From: Akkermansia muciniphila
GTDB taxonomy: Bacteria; Verrucomicrobiota; Verrucomicrobiia; Limisphaerales; SXTU01
Direction: 5' to 3'
Assembly (NCBI GenBank): GCA_945872195.1
Contig: CAMBZO010000136.1
Location: forward strand, 1 to 7,062
DNA: 7,062 nt
Shown here: positions 1-6,261 of the stretch, in pieces
How the letters are laid out: each line of letters starts with the position of its first letter
Position numbering within the stretch: position 1 is the stretch's first letter
Notes under the pieces: model-generated
What the model was told of the DNA's origin: nothing
The model's database searches: none
What the model saw: the letters and a program-made list of their open reading frames with translations, nothing else
Position numbers and translations under genes: made by a program

Positions 1-639
1 AGGCCGGTGTTCAAGGCCAAGCGCGCCATCACGGCGCAGGAACACGCCGCCATCCTGGCCCGGGAGCACAACTCCGAGCGGCGGGACTTCTACGAACTGC
101 TCTGGCACACCGGTGCCTCACAGACGGACGCCGCCTGTCTGGGCGCCCAAGACATAAACTGGAGCGCACGAACAATTTCTTACACGCGCGCCAAGTTGAG
201 GTCACGGATGGGCATCAAGCCGGCGCTGATCCGCTTCGGGGCGGAGATTGAAGCCCTCCTGAAACGGAGGCCCTCGACGGGTCCACTGTTCCCGTATCTG
301 AGCACGGTGCGTGCGAGTGACCGGGCGACGGAGTTCCGGCAGCGCTGCCAAGGACTGAATATCCAGGGCGTGTCCCTGCACTCGTATCGGTATGCGTGGG
401 CGGAGCGGGCGTTGAGTTGCGGCTATCCGGAACGGTTTGCGCAGCAGGCGCTGGGGCACAACTCCAAGGCGGTGCATCACGCCTACGCGAAGCACGCGGA
501 GGTCACCGTGCCGTCACGGGATGATTGGGAGAGCCACTGGAAGGCCAGCCCGCAGAGCATACCGAAACCTACGCTGGTGCCGGTGGATTTCCGGTTGGCC
601 CTTACTCTGCCGATCAGCATGCAATCTCGTGATAACTAG
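1..639 (+). CDS. Tyrosine recombinase / phage-type integrase, catalytic domain (5' end outside window)
   Basis: The reading frame is open to base 1, so the N-terminal DNA-binding part probably lies outside the window. The GTG at position 7 is only the first in-window start candidate; residues below are counted from it. The catalytic domain of site-specific recombinases is recognisable: H125-S-Y-R128 (the HxxR box), LGH with H151, and the likely nucleophile Y160 in HHAYAKH, in correct order and spacing. The segment HTGASQTDAACL (34-45) aligns with the usual TGLRxxEL box, but Ser38 sits where the first catalytic Arg is expected. I recall the same substitution (a TGGSQSD-like motif) in integrases of Verrucomicrobia, so it may be a subfamily trait rather than damage. 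The protein should cut and rejoin DNA through a 3'-phosphotyrosine. No tRNA or att site is visible beside it. It ends 32 bp before an IS21-type remnant. Confidence 0.8.
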   Translation, partial: RPVFKAKRAITAQEHAAILAREHNSERRDFYELLWHTGASQTDAACLGAQDINWSARTISYTRAKLRSRMGIKPALIRFGAEIEALLKRRPSTGPLFPYLSTVRASDRATEFRQRCQGLNIQGVSLHSYRYAWAERALSCGYPERFAQQALGHNSKAVHHAYAKHAEVTVPSRDDWESHWKASPQSIPKPTLVPVDFRLALTLPISMQSRDN

Positions 640-670
640 ACGCAATGAGGTAGACTCCACTGATTGGCAG

Positions 671-700
671 GTGTAAACGCCGGTTGAAAAGTGCGGCGGG
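671..700 (+). repeat. Left terminal inverted repeat of the IS21 remnant
   Basis: This is a perfect 30-bp reverse complement of 1124-1153. The outward end starts TGTAAACGCC at 672. The inner 7 bp (CGGCGGG, 694-700) double as the His-Pro-Pro codons of the truncated istA, so the deletion junction lies inside this repeat. Confidence 0.85.
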
Positions 701-1068
701 TGCGCCAGCGGCACAAACACTTCTTGGCTGCGCTGCGTGAGTTCCCGCACCGCCTCTTTCACCACGGTGTAGCCGCCGGTGAAGCCAGCTTCCTTGAGCC
801 GCTCCCAGATCCGCTTGGCGGTATGCCGCTGCTTGCGCGGCAGTAGTTGGTCCTCCTTGAGGATCTGTTCGATGCGCTCCTGATACGGCCCCAGCTTCTG
901 CTGGGGCCGGGCCTGGCGCAGCCGGTAGCCCGGCGGCTCAGTGTGCGTCAGGATCTTTTTGAGCGTCTTCCAGTGCATCCCCGTCTCCCGGAGAATCGCT
1001 CGCTTGCTCACCTTGCCCGAGGCCACCCGTTCCCGTATGTCGGTCCAGTCTTCCATAAGGCGATACAT
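694..1068 (-). pseudogene. istA: IS21 transposase IstA, N-terminal fragment
   Basis: The translation from the ATG at 1066-1068 (alternative ATG at 1054-1056, giving MEDWTDIRERV) matches the N-terminus of IstA. A helix-turn-helix segment is visible in VSKRAILRETGMHWKTLKKI, followed by the PPGYR, PRKQRHTAKRI and GGYTVVKEAVRE motifs that I associate with this family, and then EVFVPLAHPP. In intact IstA this last stretch leads into the DDE catalytic domain; here homology stops at HPP (codons 694-702), where the left terminal repeat begins. The open frame continues to a stop at 514-516, but the extra 60 or so residues are translated repeat, flanking DNA and the antisense of the integrase 3' end. 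The product would keep DNA-binding potential without catalysis. An istB is absent. Confidence 0.8.
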
Positions 1069-1069
1069 G

Positions 1070-1086
1070 CTTCATGGTTCATGAAG
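1070..1086 (-). promoter_or_regulatory. Perfect palindrome just upstream of the istA start
   Basis: CTTCATG-GTT-CATGAAG forms a perfect 7-bp stem with a 3-nt loop. On the istA strand it ends one base before the ATG at 1066-1068. It could be an operator for the helix-turn-helix protein or an mRNA hairpin that blocks the start codon. Only the symmetry and position are seen; the role is inferred. Confidence 0.4.
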
Positions 1087-1089
1087 AGG

Positions 1090-1099
1090 CCGCACTTTT
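1090..1099 (-). repeat. Subterminal repeat of the IS21 end motif
   Basis: CCGCACTTTT recurs at 1128-1137 inside the terminal repeat, 38 bp away and in the same orientation. IS21-type elements carry multiple transposase-binding repeats near their ends, and this fits that design. Between the two copies lies a small inverted repeat, GTCAC/GTGAC (1110-1114 and 1119-1123). Confidence 0.6.
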
Positions 1100-1123
1100 G
1101 AACTGCCCTGTCACATCCGTGAC

Positions 1124-1153
1124 CCCGCCGCACTTTTCAACCGGCGTTTACAC
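1124..1153 (-). repeat. Right terminal inverted repeat of the IS21 remnant
   Basis: This is the exact reverse complement of 671-700. It lies upstream of the istA start, as expected for the end that precedes istA in IS21 elements. Its outer boundary falls directly after a Val codon of the decayed integrase on the minus strand. Confidence 0.85.
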
Positions 1154-1476
1154 TCACACCCGCGTTGGCCAATGCTGAGTTGAAGCTGTAGCGGAGCGAG
1201 TGGAAGGTGCGCTCGCTGAACTGGTGAGATCCCTTGCCTTTCACCGTCGTCGTCCAAGCCTAACCGCCCAACCGCTAGAAGCTCTCGTTCAGCCTGTCAG
1301 CCGGTGCTTGTTTCCACTCGCACGAGCTGCCAATCTCAGATTTAGTTCGGTGAGCGCATGTTTGATCGTAGATCAGAGCCCCAGATGGCCCCAGTTTGAT
1401 GCAGTTTGGAATTGTGACCCGTTTTGCCGGTCTTGCCCTGAACAAAAGTGATCCCGTGTTCCTTCAAGTTCGCAGC
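1153..1476 (-). pseudogene. Decayed tyrosine recombinase / integrase
   Basis: On the minus strand one frame reads, in short pieces, VKGKGSHQFSERTFHSLRY and then SFNSALANAGV (codons about 1155-1242). FHSLR is the HxxR box of tyrosine recombinases (His at 1200-1202, Arg at 1191-1193), and the following SFNSALANAGV matches integrases I associate with Verrucomicrobia. Upstream the same frame is broken by TAG stops at 1260-1262 and 1275-1277. Farther upstream, in another frame (about 1440-1475), GITFVQGKTGK resembles the beta-hairpin around the catalytic Lys, which suggests a frameshift; this part is less certain. After AGV the gene stops at the IS21 end (1153), and the missing LTGH...Y part is not found in the left flank, so insertion was accompanied by deletion. 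The interval has no intact gene. It belongs to a different subfamily from the integrase at 1-639. Confidence 0.65.
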
Positions 1477-1493
1477 TGTAAACGCTGGTTGAA
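1477..1493 (+). repeat. Solo, diverged IS21-type terminal repeat
   Basis: TGTAAACGCTGGTTGAA matches the first 17 bases of the IS21 remnant end (672-688) with one mismatch, then similarity fades. It has the orientation of a left end, yet no matching right end or istA sequence follows before the yraN start at 1521. It is probably the scar of a second insertion or of a rearrangement between copies. Confidence 0.6.
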
Positions 1494-1520
1494 GGCGGAG
1501 CAAGCGGGGTTCTTGTTGGC

Positions 1521-1994
1521 ATGAAGCCCGTGAGAAAACTTTGGCAAAAGCTCAAGGCCATCGCGGCCACAGACGAGCCGGAACATCTGCGGCGCGGCCG
1601 GCTGGGCGAGCGCGCGGCAAAGGCGTTTCTGCAAAAAAAGGGGATGAAGTTCCTAGTTGCCAATTTCCGCTCTACGCGTGGTGAGATCGATTTGATCTTT
1701 CGGGCCGGAAGCACAGCAGACGATATTTATACAGGTAACGAAACAGACTGCCTCGTGTTCGTCGAGGTAAAGACGCGTTCCTCTGAGCGCTGGACGCGCC
1801 CCGCTGCCGCGGTGGACGCGCGCAAGAAGCGGCTGCTCTCCGCCACGGCGATGGATTACGTGCGGCTGCTCAAGGACCCGCGCGTGAAGCTGCGCTTCGA
1901 CATCGTGGAGGTGCTGCTGGCGGACGGTGCAGTGGGAGAGATTCGGCATCTGCCGAATTCATTCACCCTCGCGTCGCCGTTCCGGCATGGTTGA
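1521..1994 (+). CDS. yraN: YraN-family (UPF0102) predicted endonuclease-fold protein
   Basis: The 157-residue product carries the hallmarks of the YraN family: LGERAAKAFLQKKG (28-41), GEIDLI (54-59) and VFVEVKTR (79-86). These give the acidic and lysine residues of a restriction-endonuclease-like PD-(D/E)xK site (E30, D57, E82, K84). The tail RFDIVEVLL (125-133) is also usual. Family members are widespread, small and of poorly known function, thought to act on DNA; a nuclease role here is inference. It is longer than the typical length of about 120 residues, because of a basic N-terminal extension of about 25 residues and a loop at 63-76. The ATG has no strong ribosome-binding site, only a GC-rich purine stretch around 1500-1508. 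The stop overlaps the start chosen for the next gene by 8 nt. The upstream 370 bp are mobile-element debris, so any promoter would lie in it; I see no convincing one. Confidence 0.88.
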   Translation: MKPVRKLWQKLKAIAATDEPEHLRRGRLGERAAKAFLQKKGMKFLVANFRSTRGEIDLIFRAGSTADDIYTGNETDCLVFVEVKTRSSERWTRPAAAVDARKKRLLSATAMDYVRLLKDPRVKLRFDIVEVLLADGAVGEIRHLPNSFTLASPFRHG

Positions 1995-3849
1995 TGGGCT
2001 TCGCATGGAGATTGCTTTGAAACCACATCCGCAACTTGGCGTCTATACCGCGCTCCTGTTTTCCAACAGCCGCATTTTGGTCACGCAAGCCGAACAACTT
2101 CTGCGCCTCACCAGCGCGCCACCGCACGGGACGACGGCTGGGCCGTCTCGCGAAGGGACGTTCGCGCCGGTGCTCCTCCTGCTGGCGTTGCTGCTGGCCG
2201 GTGGCTGTTCCTCCCGGAAGGATTACCACGCGCAGGCCGACAAGGAGGCTTACGGCATTCTCGGCCGCAAGGAGCAGGCGCTCTTCGGGAAGACCAATGC
2301 CTTCACCATCACCACGCCGTTCTCAGCGCGCGAGCCGAAGGACATCCGCTGGGAGGAATTGCTCAACGCGCGCAAGGGCGGCGGCGGCCGCACGGTCGTG
2401 AAGCTCGACGAGGCGCTCGCGCTCGCCGTCGCGCACAACCGCCAATACCAGTTTCGCAAGGAGACGCTTTACCTCGCCGCGCTCACGCTCACGGGCGAGC
2501 GGCATGAGTTCGCCAAACGCCCCTTCGCCTCGCTGGGCGCGGGCGTCGTGCGCGATGGCGACTGGCGCGTGGATGGCAGCGGCAGCCTGGGCTTTTCCCA
2601 ATTGCTCCAGAGCGGCGGCACCGTCAGCGCCACGCTCGCCAACGACTTGCTCCGCTACTTCACCGGCGACCCGCGCCGGTCGGTCGTGAGCGTGATGTCG
2701 CTGAACTTCTCCCAGCCGCTGCTGCGCGGCGCGGGCGCGGACGTGGTGGCGGAGACGCTGCGGCAAGGGGAGCGCGAGGTGATTTACGACCTCCGGGCCT
2801 TCGCGCTGTTTCAGCAGACCTTCGCGGTGGACATCGCCACGACCTACTACCGGCTGCTCCAGCGCAAGGACACGGTGCGCAACGCCTACAACAACTACAC
2901 GAAGCTCGTGACCATCCGCGAGTTGCTCGAGGCGCAGTGGCAGGCCGACCGCCGCGCGCGCTTCGAGGTGGACCAGGCGCGGCAGGAGGAGCTCAAGGGC
3001 AAGAGCGCTTACATCAGCGCGGTGGAGACGTATCAGACCGCGCTGGACACCTTCAAAATCACGCTCGGCCTGCCGCTCGGCGTGGAGCTAGCGCTCGATG
3101 ACAACGTGCTGGAGGACCTGAAGAAGACCGGCCTGCTCGCGGTGGCGACGAGCGAGGACGCCGCGTTCGCCGCCGCCGTGGAGCACAAGCTCGACCTGCT
3201 CAACGAGATTGACCGCTTCGAGGACAGCAAGCGGAAGATTGTCGTCGCCGCTGACGGGTTGAAGGCGAACCTTACCTTCGTCTCCGGCGTGTCGCTGGGG
3301 AACGACGCGGTCAACTACTCGAAGTTCGACGTGTCGCACTACTCCGCCAACGCCGGGCTGCAACTGGACCTGCCCTTCGACCGCCTGCTTCAGCGCAACG
3401 CCTACCGCGCGACGCTTATCAGCTTCGAGCGCACGTTGCGTTCGTTGGCACTGACGCTGGACACCAGCCGCGACGCGGTGCGGCAGGGCTTGCGCAACCT
3501 CGAGCAGTTGCAGCAGACCTACGCGATTCAGACCAACGCGCTCGCGCTCGCCGACCAGCGCGTGAACGCCTCGGGCATCCTGCTCCAGGCCGGGCGCGCG
3601 CAAATCCGCGACCAGCTCGAGGCCCAGACGGCGCAGGTGCAGGCGCAGAACGCGGTGACACAGGTGCTCGTGGACTATCTCGCGGCGCGGTTGAAGTTTC
3701 TGGTGGACGTGGGCGCGCTGCGGACCGAGGGCGAGCGCTGGTGGCTCCGCGAGCAGGCATTGCCCGGCGCGACCACGCCGCCGCTTCAGCGCAAACCTGA
3801 CGCCAGCGCCGACGCCGTGGCACCGCCGGAGAAGATTTTTGGCAACTGA
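1987..3849 (+). CDS. TolC-family outer membrane efflux lipoprotein (OEP family)
   Basis: This is the predicted outer-membrane duct of a tripartite exporter. From the ATG at 1987 it is 620 residues. A hydrophobic stretch, VLLLLALLLAGGC, ends in a lipobox with Cys74 (codon 2206-2208), so the mature protein should be lipid-anchored, as in OprM/CusC-type channels. The OEP features follow: TVVKLDEALALAVAHN near the start of the mature domain, then LNFSQPLLRGAG (codons about 2698-2733), long helical segments rich in Gln/Ala/Arg, and a second repeat with ALALADQRVNASGILLQAG (about 3538-3594). The frame is open upstream to a GTG at 1927; I prefer ATG 1987 because it overlaps the yraN stop (ATGGTTGA). 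ATG 2005 is possible. In every case more than 50 residues precede the signal hydrophobic core, which is unusual for a lipoprotein, so the true start is uncertain. The C-terminus is Pro/Ala-rich. Confidence 0.85.
   Translation: MVDGLRMEIALKPHPQLGVYTALLFSNSRILVTQAEQLLRLTSAPPHGTTAGPSREGTFAPVLLLLALLLAGGCSSRKDYHAQADKEAYGILGRKEQALFGKTNAFTITTPFSAREPKDIRWEELLNARKGGGGRTVVKLDEALALAVAHNRQYQFRKETLYLAALTLTGERHEFAKRPFASLGAGVVRDGDWRVDGSGSLGFSQLLQSGGTVSATLANDLLRYFTGDPRRSVVSVMSLNFSQPLLRGAGADVVAETLRQGEREVIYDLRAFALFQQTFAVDIATTYYRLLQRKDTVRNAYNNYTKLVTIRELLEAQWQADRRARFEVDQARQEELKGKSAYISAVETYQTALDTFKITLGLPLGVELALDDNVLEDLKKTGLLAVATSEDAAFAAAVEHKLDLLNEIDRFEDSKRKIVVAADGLKANLTFVSGVSLGNDAVNYSKFDVSHYSANAGLQLDLPFDRLLQRNAYRATLISFERTLRSLALTLDTSRDAVRQGLRNLEQLQQTYAIQTNALALADQRVNASGILLQAGRAQIRDQLEAQTAQVQAQNAVTQVLVDYLAARLKFLVDVGALRTEGERWWLREQALPGATTPPLQRKPDASADAVAPPEKIFGN
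3828..3831 (+). promoter_or_regulatory. Shine-Dalgarno-like GGAG near the adaptor start
   Basis: GGAG lies 7 nt before a TTG (3839) in the adaptor frame but 22 nt before the first ATG (3854). It therefore favours the TTG start, which would add MATDP and overlap the TolC gene by 11 nt. The neighbouring starts have no strong Shine-Dalgarno site, so this evidence is weak. Confidence 0.35.
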
Positions 3850-3853
3850 TCCG

Positions 3854-5536
3854 ATGACCCGACTCCTCTCATTCATCCGTGCGCGGCCGGTGTGGCTGCT
3901 GCTGTTCCTCCTCGCCGCGATTGGCGGCACGGCTTACGCGCTGCGCAGCCGCAAGCCGGTGGTCGCCGCGAACAGCTACCATACCGTGAAGCGGGACGAC
4001 TTCCTCGTCTCGCTCGTCGAGGGCGGCACGCTGCGCGCCGTGCAGGAGCTCATCATCCGCAACGAGCTGGAGGGCGGCACCACCATCGTGAGCGTCGTGC
4101 CCGAGGGCACCACGGTGAAGCAGGGCGACCTGCTGGTGGAACTGGACTCCTCCGGCTTGAAGGAGAAGCTCGCGAACCAGGAGGTCACCGTGCAGAACGC
4201 CGAGGGAGCCTACGGCCGGGCCAAGGAAGATTTGGAGATTCAGAAGCTTACCATGGACGCCTCCGTGAAGGACGCCGTGCTGAAGGTCGAGTTCGCCATC
4301 TCCGACCTCGAGAAATACAAGGAGGGCGATTGGCCGCAGACTCGGCGCGCCATCGAGGCCAAAATCACCATCGCGCAGGAAGAGCTGCAGCGCGCACAGG
4401 ACCGCCTCAACTGGACCAAGACGCTCGAGGCCAAGGGCTACGCCACCAAGGACGAGTTGAAAGCGGACTCGCTCACGATGAAGCGGCAGGAAATCATCAT
4501 CGAGCAGGCCGACGAGGAAAAACGCCTCGCCATCAAATACACTTACCCCAAGTCCGTTCGCCAGCTTGAGGCCGCGCTCGACACCGCACGCCTCGGGCTG
4601 TTGCAGGTCAAGCAGAAGGCCACCTCCACCATCAAGTCCTACGAGACGGACGTGAACGCGAAGCTCAACACCTTTGACCTCCAGCGCGAGCGCCTCACGG
4701 AGATGAAGAAGCAGTTGGAGCTGACGAAGATTTACGCGCCGCAGGAAGGGCTGGTCGTCTATGCCACCGGCAGCTCCATCGGCAGCGGCATCCTCATTGA
4801 GCAGGGCGCAAGCATCCGCCAGAAGCAGGACCTCCTGAAGCTGCCCGACGTGACGCAGATGATGATTGAGGTGAAGGTCCACGAGTCCCACGTGCGCCAG
4901 GTGAAGCCCAACCTCGGCGCCTACGTGACGATTGATTCGCTGCCCGACAAGCAGTTCACCGGCATCGTCAAGAAGGTCGCCGTGCTGCCCGACACCTCCA
5001 GCCGCTTTTACAACCCGAACATGAAGGTCTACACGACCGAGGTGTGGATTAACGAGTCCCTCAACGACATCAAGCCCGGCGTCTCCGGGCGCGCGGAAAT
5101 TGTCGTCACCAACCTCTCGCAGGTGCTCACCGTGCCCATCCAGGCCGTGACCACCGTCAAGGGCCAGCAGGTCTGCTACGTCCGGCGCGCCGAGCGGGAC
5201 GTGACGGTGCCGGTCGAAGTTGGTCTCTTCAACGACCGCATGATTGAAATCCGCAAGGGCCTCAACGAGGGCGACCGCGTGCTGCTCTCCGCGCTGGCCA
5301 ACAGCGACAGCATCTCGCTCGATGGCTCCGTGCTGAACCGCGAGGAGGACGGGACGAACCGCCCGTTGCCGAAACTCCCGCCCACCGCGCCACTGCCCAA
5401 GGCCACGAAGGAACTCCCCTCCGGCGTTCGGCAATCCAGCGGCACCCCACCCGCCAAGTCGGACAAGTCCGCCAAGCCCGTGCGCACGGATAAAGCCACC
5501 GAGACACCGGCGCGCACCAAGAGCACTGGCCCGTGA
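3854..5536 (+). CDS. HlyD/MacA-type periplasmic adaptor (membrane fusion protein)
   Basis: The product links an inner-membrane transporter to the TolC-like duct. From ATG 3854 it is 560 residues; the TTG at 3839 is an alternative with a better ribosome-binding site. Layout: a short cytoplasmic N-terminus with Arg, one membrane anchor (about 12-29, PVWLLLFLLAAIGGTAYAL), and a first lipoyl half (about 45-105) with VVPEGTTVKQGDLLVELDSS. A very long alpha-helical hairpin follows (about 105-293), rich in Glu, Lys and Gln, then the second lipoyl half, KIYAPQEGLVVYATG. After that come beta-barrel segments (VKVHESHVRQVKPNLGAYV and GVSGRAEIVV) and a membrane-proximal domain, VPIQAVTTVKGQQVCYV. The hairpin of nearly 190 residues is longer than I expect for MacA. 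The last 65 residues are Pro/Lys/Thr-rich and probably disordered. It starts 4 nt after the TolC stop and overlaps the ATPase start by GTGA, so the three genes are translated as a set. Confidence 0.87.
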   Translation: MTRLLSFIRARPVWLLLFLLAAIGGTAYALRSRKPVVAANSYHTVKRDDFLVSLVEGGTLRAVQELIIRNELEGGTTIVSVVPEGTTVKQGDLLVELDSSGLKEKLANQEVTVQNAEGAYGRAKEDLEIQKLTMDASVKDAVLKVEFAISDLEKYKEGDWPQTRRAIEAKITIAQEELQRAQDRLNWTKTLEAKGYATKDELKADSLTMKRQEIIIEQADEEKRLAIKYTYPKSVRQLEAALDTARLGLLQVKQKATSTIKSYETDVNAKLNTFDLQRERLTEMKKQLELTKIYAPQEGLVVYATGSSIGSGILIEQGASIRQKQDLLKLPDVTQMMIEVKVHESHVRQVKPNLGAYVTIDSLPDKQFTGIVKKVAVLPDTSSRFYNPNMKVYTTEVWINESLNDIKPGVSGRAEIVVTNLSQVLTVPIQAVTTVKGQQVCYVRRAERDVTVPVEVGLFNDRMIEIRKGLNEGDRVLLSALANSDSISLDGSVLNREEDGTNRPLPKLPPTAPLPKATKELPSGVRQSSGTPPAKSDKSAKPVRTDKATETPARTKSTGP

Positions 5537-6261
5537 GCGACCGCGCAATCATCCGCATCGAGCGGCTGGAGAAGCTATACCGGATGGGTGACGTCGAGGT
5601 GCGAGCGTTGCGCGGCGTGGACCTCACCATCATGCCCGGCGAATACGTCGCCATCATGGGTGCCTCCGGCTCCGGCAAGTCCACCCTCCTCAACGTCCTG
5701 GGCTGTCTCGACCGCCCCAGCGCTGGGAAGTATTTCCTCGGCGGCGTGGACGTGGCGACGATGGACGACGACGCACTCTCCGCCTTCCGTGGGCGCACGC
5801 TGGGCTTCGTCTTCCAGAGCTACAACCTCATCCAGCAGCTCACCGTCATCGAGAACATCCACGTCCCGCTCTTCTATCAGGGCAAGGACCTTTCCACCTG
5901 TCTCGAACACTGCGAGCGCCTCGCGAAGATGGTGGGTCTTTCTGACCGCCTCGACCACCGGCCCAAGCAGCTCTCCGGCGGGCAGCAGCAACGCGTCGCC
6001 ATCGCCCGCTCGTTGGTGAACGACCCGCTCCTCATCCTCGCCGACGAACCGACCGGCAACCTCGACTCGCAGACGGGTCTGGAAATCCTCGACACCTTCG
6101 ACCGCCTCAACGCTGAGGGCAAAACCATCGTCCTCGTCACCCACGGCAACGAAGTCGCCCAGCGCGCCCAGCGCGTGATCCACATGAAGGACGGGGTGAT
6201 TGACCGCGAGGTCATCAACCGCCCGCGCCCCGCTCGGTCTCCCTCTCCCTTCATCGGATGA
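5533..6261 (+). CDS. ABC transporter ATPase, MacB/LolD (FtsE-like) class
   Basis: This 242-residue nucleotide-binding subunit would power export by an FtsX/MacB-type permease. All ATPase motifs are intact: Walker A GASGSGKST (43-51), Q-loop Q95 in FVFQSYNLI, signature LSGGQQQRVAIARSL (147-161), Walker B LLILADE (166-172), D-loop GNLD (175-178) and H-loop H204 in VTHG. The sequence FVFQSYNLIQQLTVIENI and the ADEPTGNLDS block are typical of the MacB/LolD/FtsE group. Start: GTG at 5533, overlapping the adaptor stop by 4 nt (GTGA). The tail RPRPARSPSPFIG is not part of the fold; it is translated from a palindromic repeat that also supplies the TGA stop. The expected permease gene does not follow in this window. 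It could be encoded elsewhere, or the system may have lost it. Confidence 0.92.
   Translation: MSDRAIIRIERLEKLYRMGDVEVRALRGVDLTIMPGEYVAIMGASGSGKSTLLNVLGCLDRPSAGKYFLGGVDVATMDDDALSAFRGRTLGFVFQSYNLIQQLTVIENIHVPLFYQGKDLSTCLEHCERLAKMVGLSDRLDHRPKQLSGGQQQRVAIARSLVNDPLLILADEPTGNLDSQTGLEILDTFDRLNAEGKTIVLVTHGNEVAQRAQRVIHMKDGVIDREVINRPRPARSPSPFIG

Larger units (their letters stand above)
672..1152 (-). mobile_element. IS21-family internal-deletion derivative (mini-IS, 481 bp)
   Basis: The segment is bounded by inverted ends beginning TGTAAACGCCGGTTGAA on each strand; the perfect match spans 30 bp (671-700 against 1124-1153). The TG...CA termini and the extra internal copy of the end motif are typical of IS21-type elements. 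Inside there is only the N-terminal part of istA, on the minus strand; the DDE catalytic part of IstA and all of istB are missing. The remaining istA runs straight into the left end, so the element looks like a full IS that lost its interior while keeping both termini. It could still be moved in trans by a complete relative. I see no target-site duplication in the immediate flanks, so the flanks may have rearranged after insertion. Confidence 0.75.

Noticed and set aside
660..1165. Target-site duplication around the IS21 remnant
   Set aside because: The bases left of 672 (GCAGG) and right of 1152 (CTCAC) do not match, nor do they when the ends are shifted by one base.
1380..1520. Promoter for yraN
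   Set aside because: Several TTG-containing stretches occur, but no convincing pair of -35 and -10 boxes with normal spacing could be read.
1373..1714. Minus-strand open frame spanning the start of yraN
   Set aside because: It overlaps the conserved yraN region, its own translation is not family-like, and the integrase-like pieces nearby lie in other frames.
3088..3930. Minus-strand open frame opposite the TolC-like gene
   Set aside because: The composition is that of an antisense shadow with no domain motif, and the plus-strand gene fully explains the coding signal.
3869..5548. Very long minus-strand open frame opposite the adaptor gene
   Set aside because: Its translation is Leu/Gly/His/Val-rich low complexity with no recognisable motif. 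It is the antisense of a well-supported adaptor gene, and such shadows are common at this GC content.
5575..6183. Minus-strand open frame opposite the ABC ATPase
   Set aside because: The plus strand has every ABC motif in order; the reverse frame shows none.
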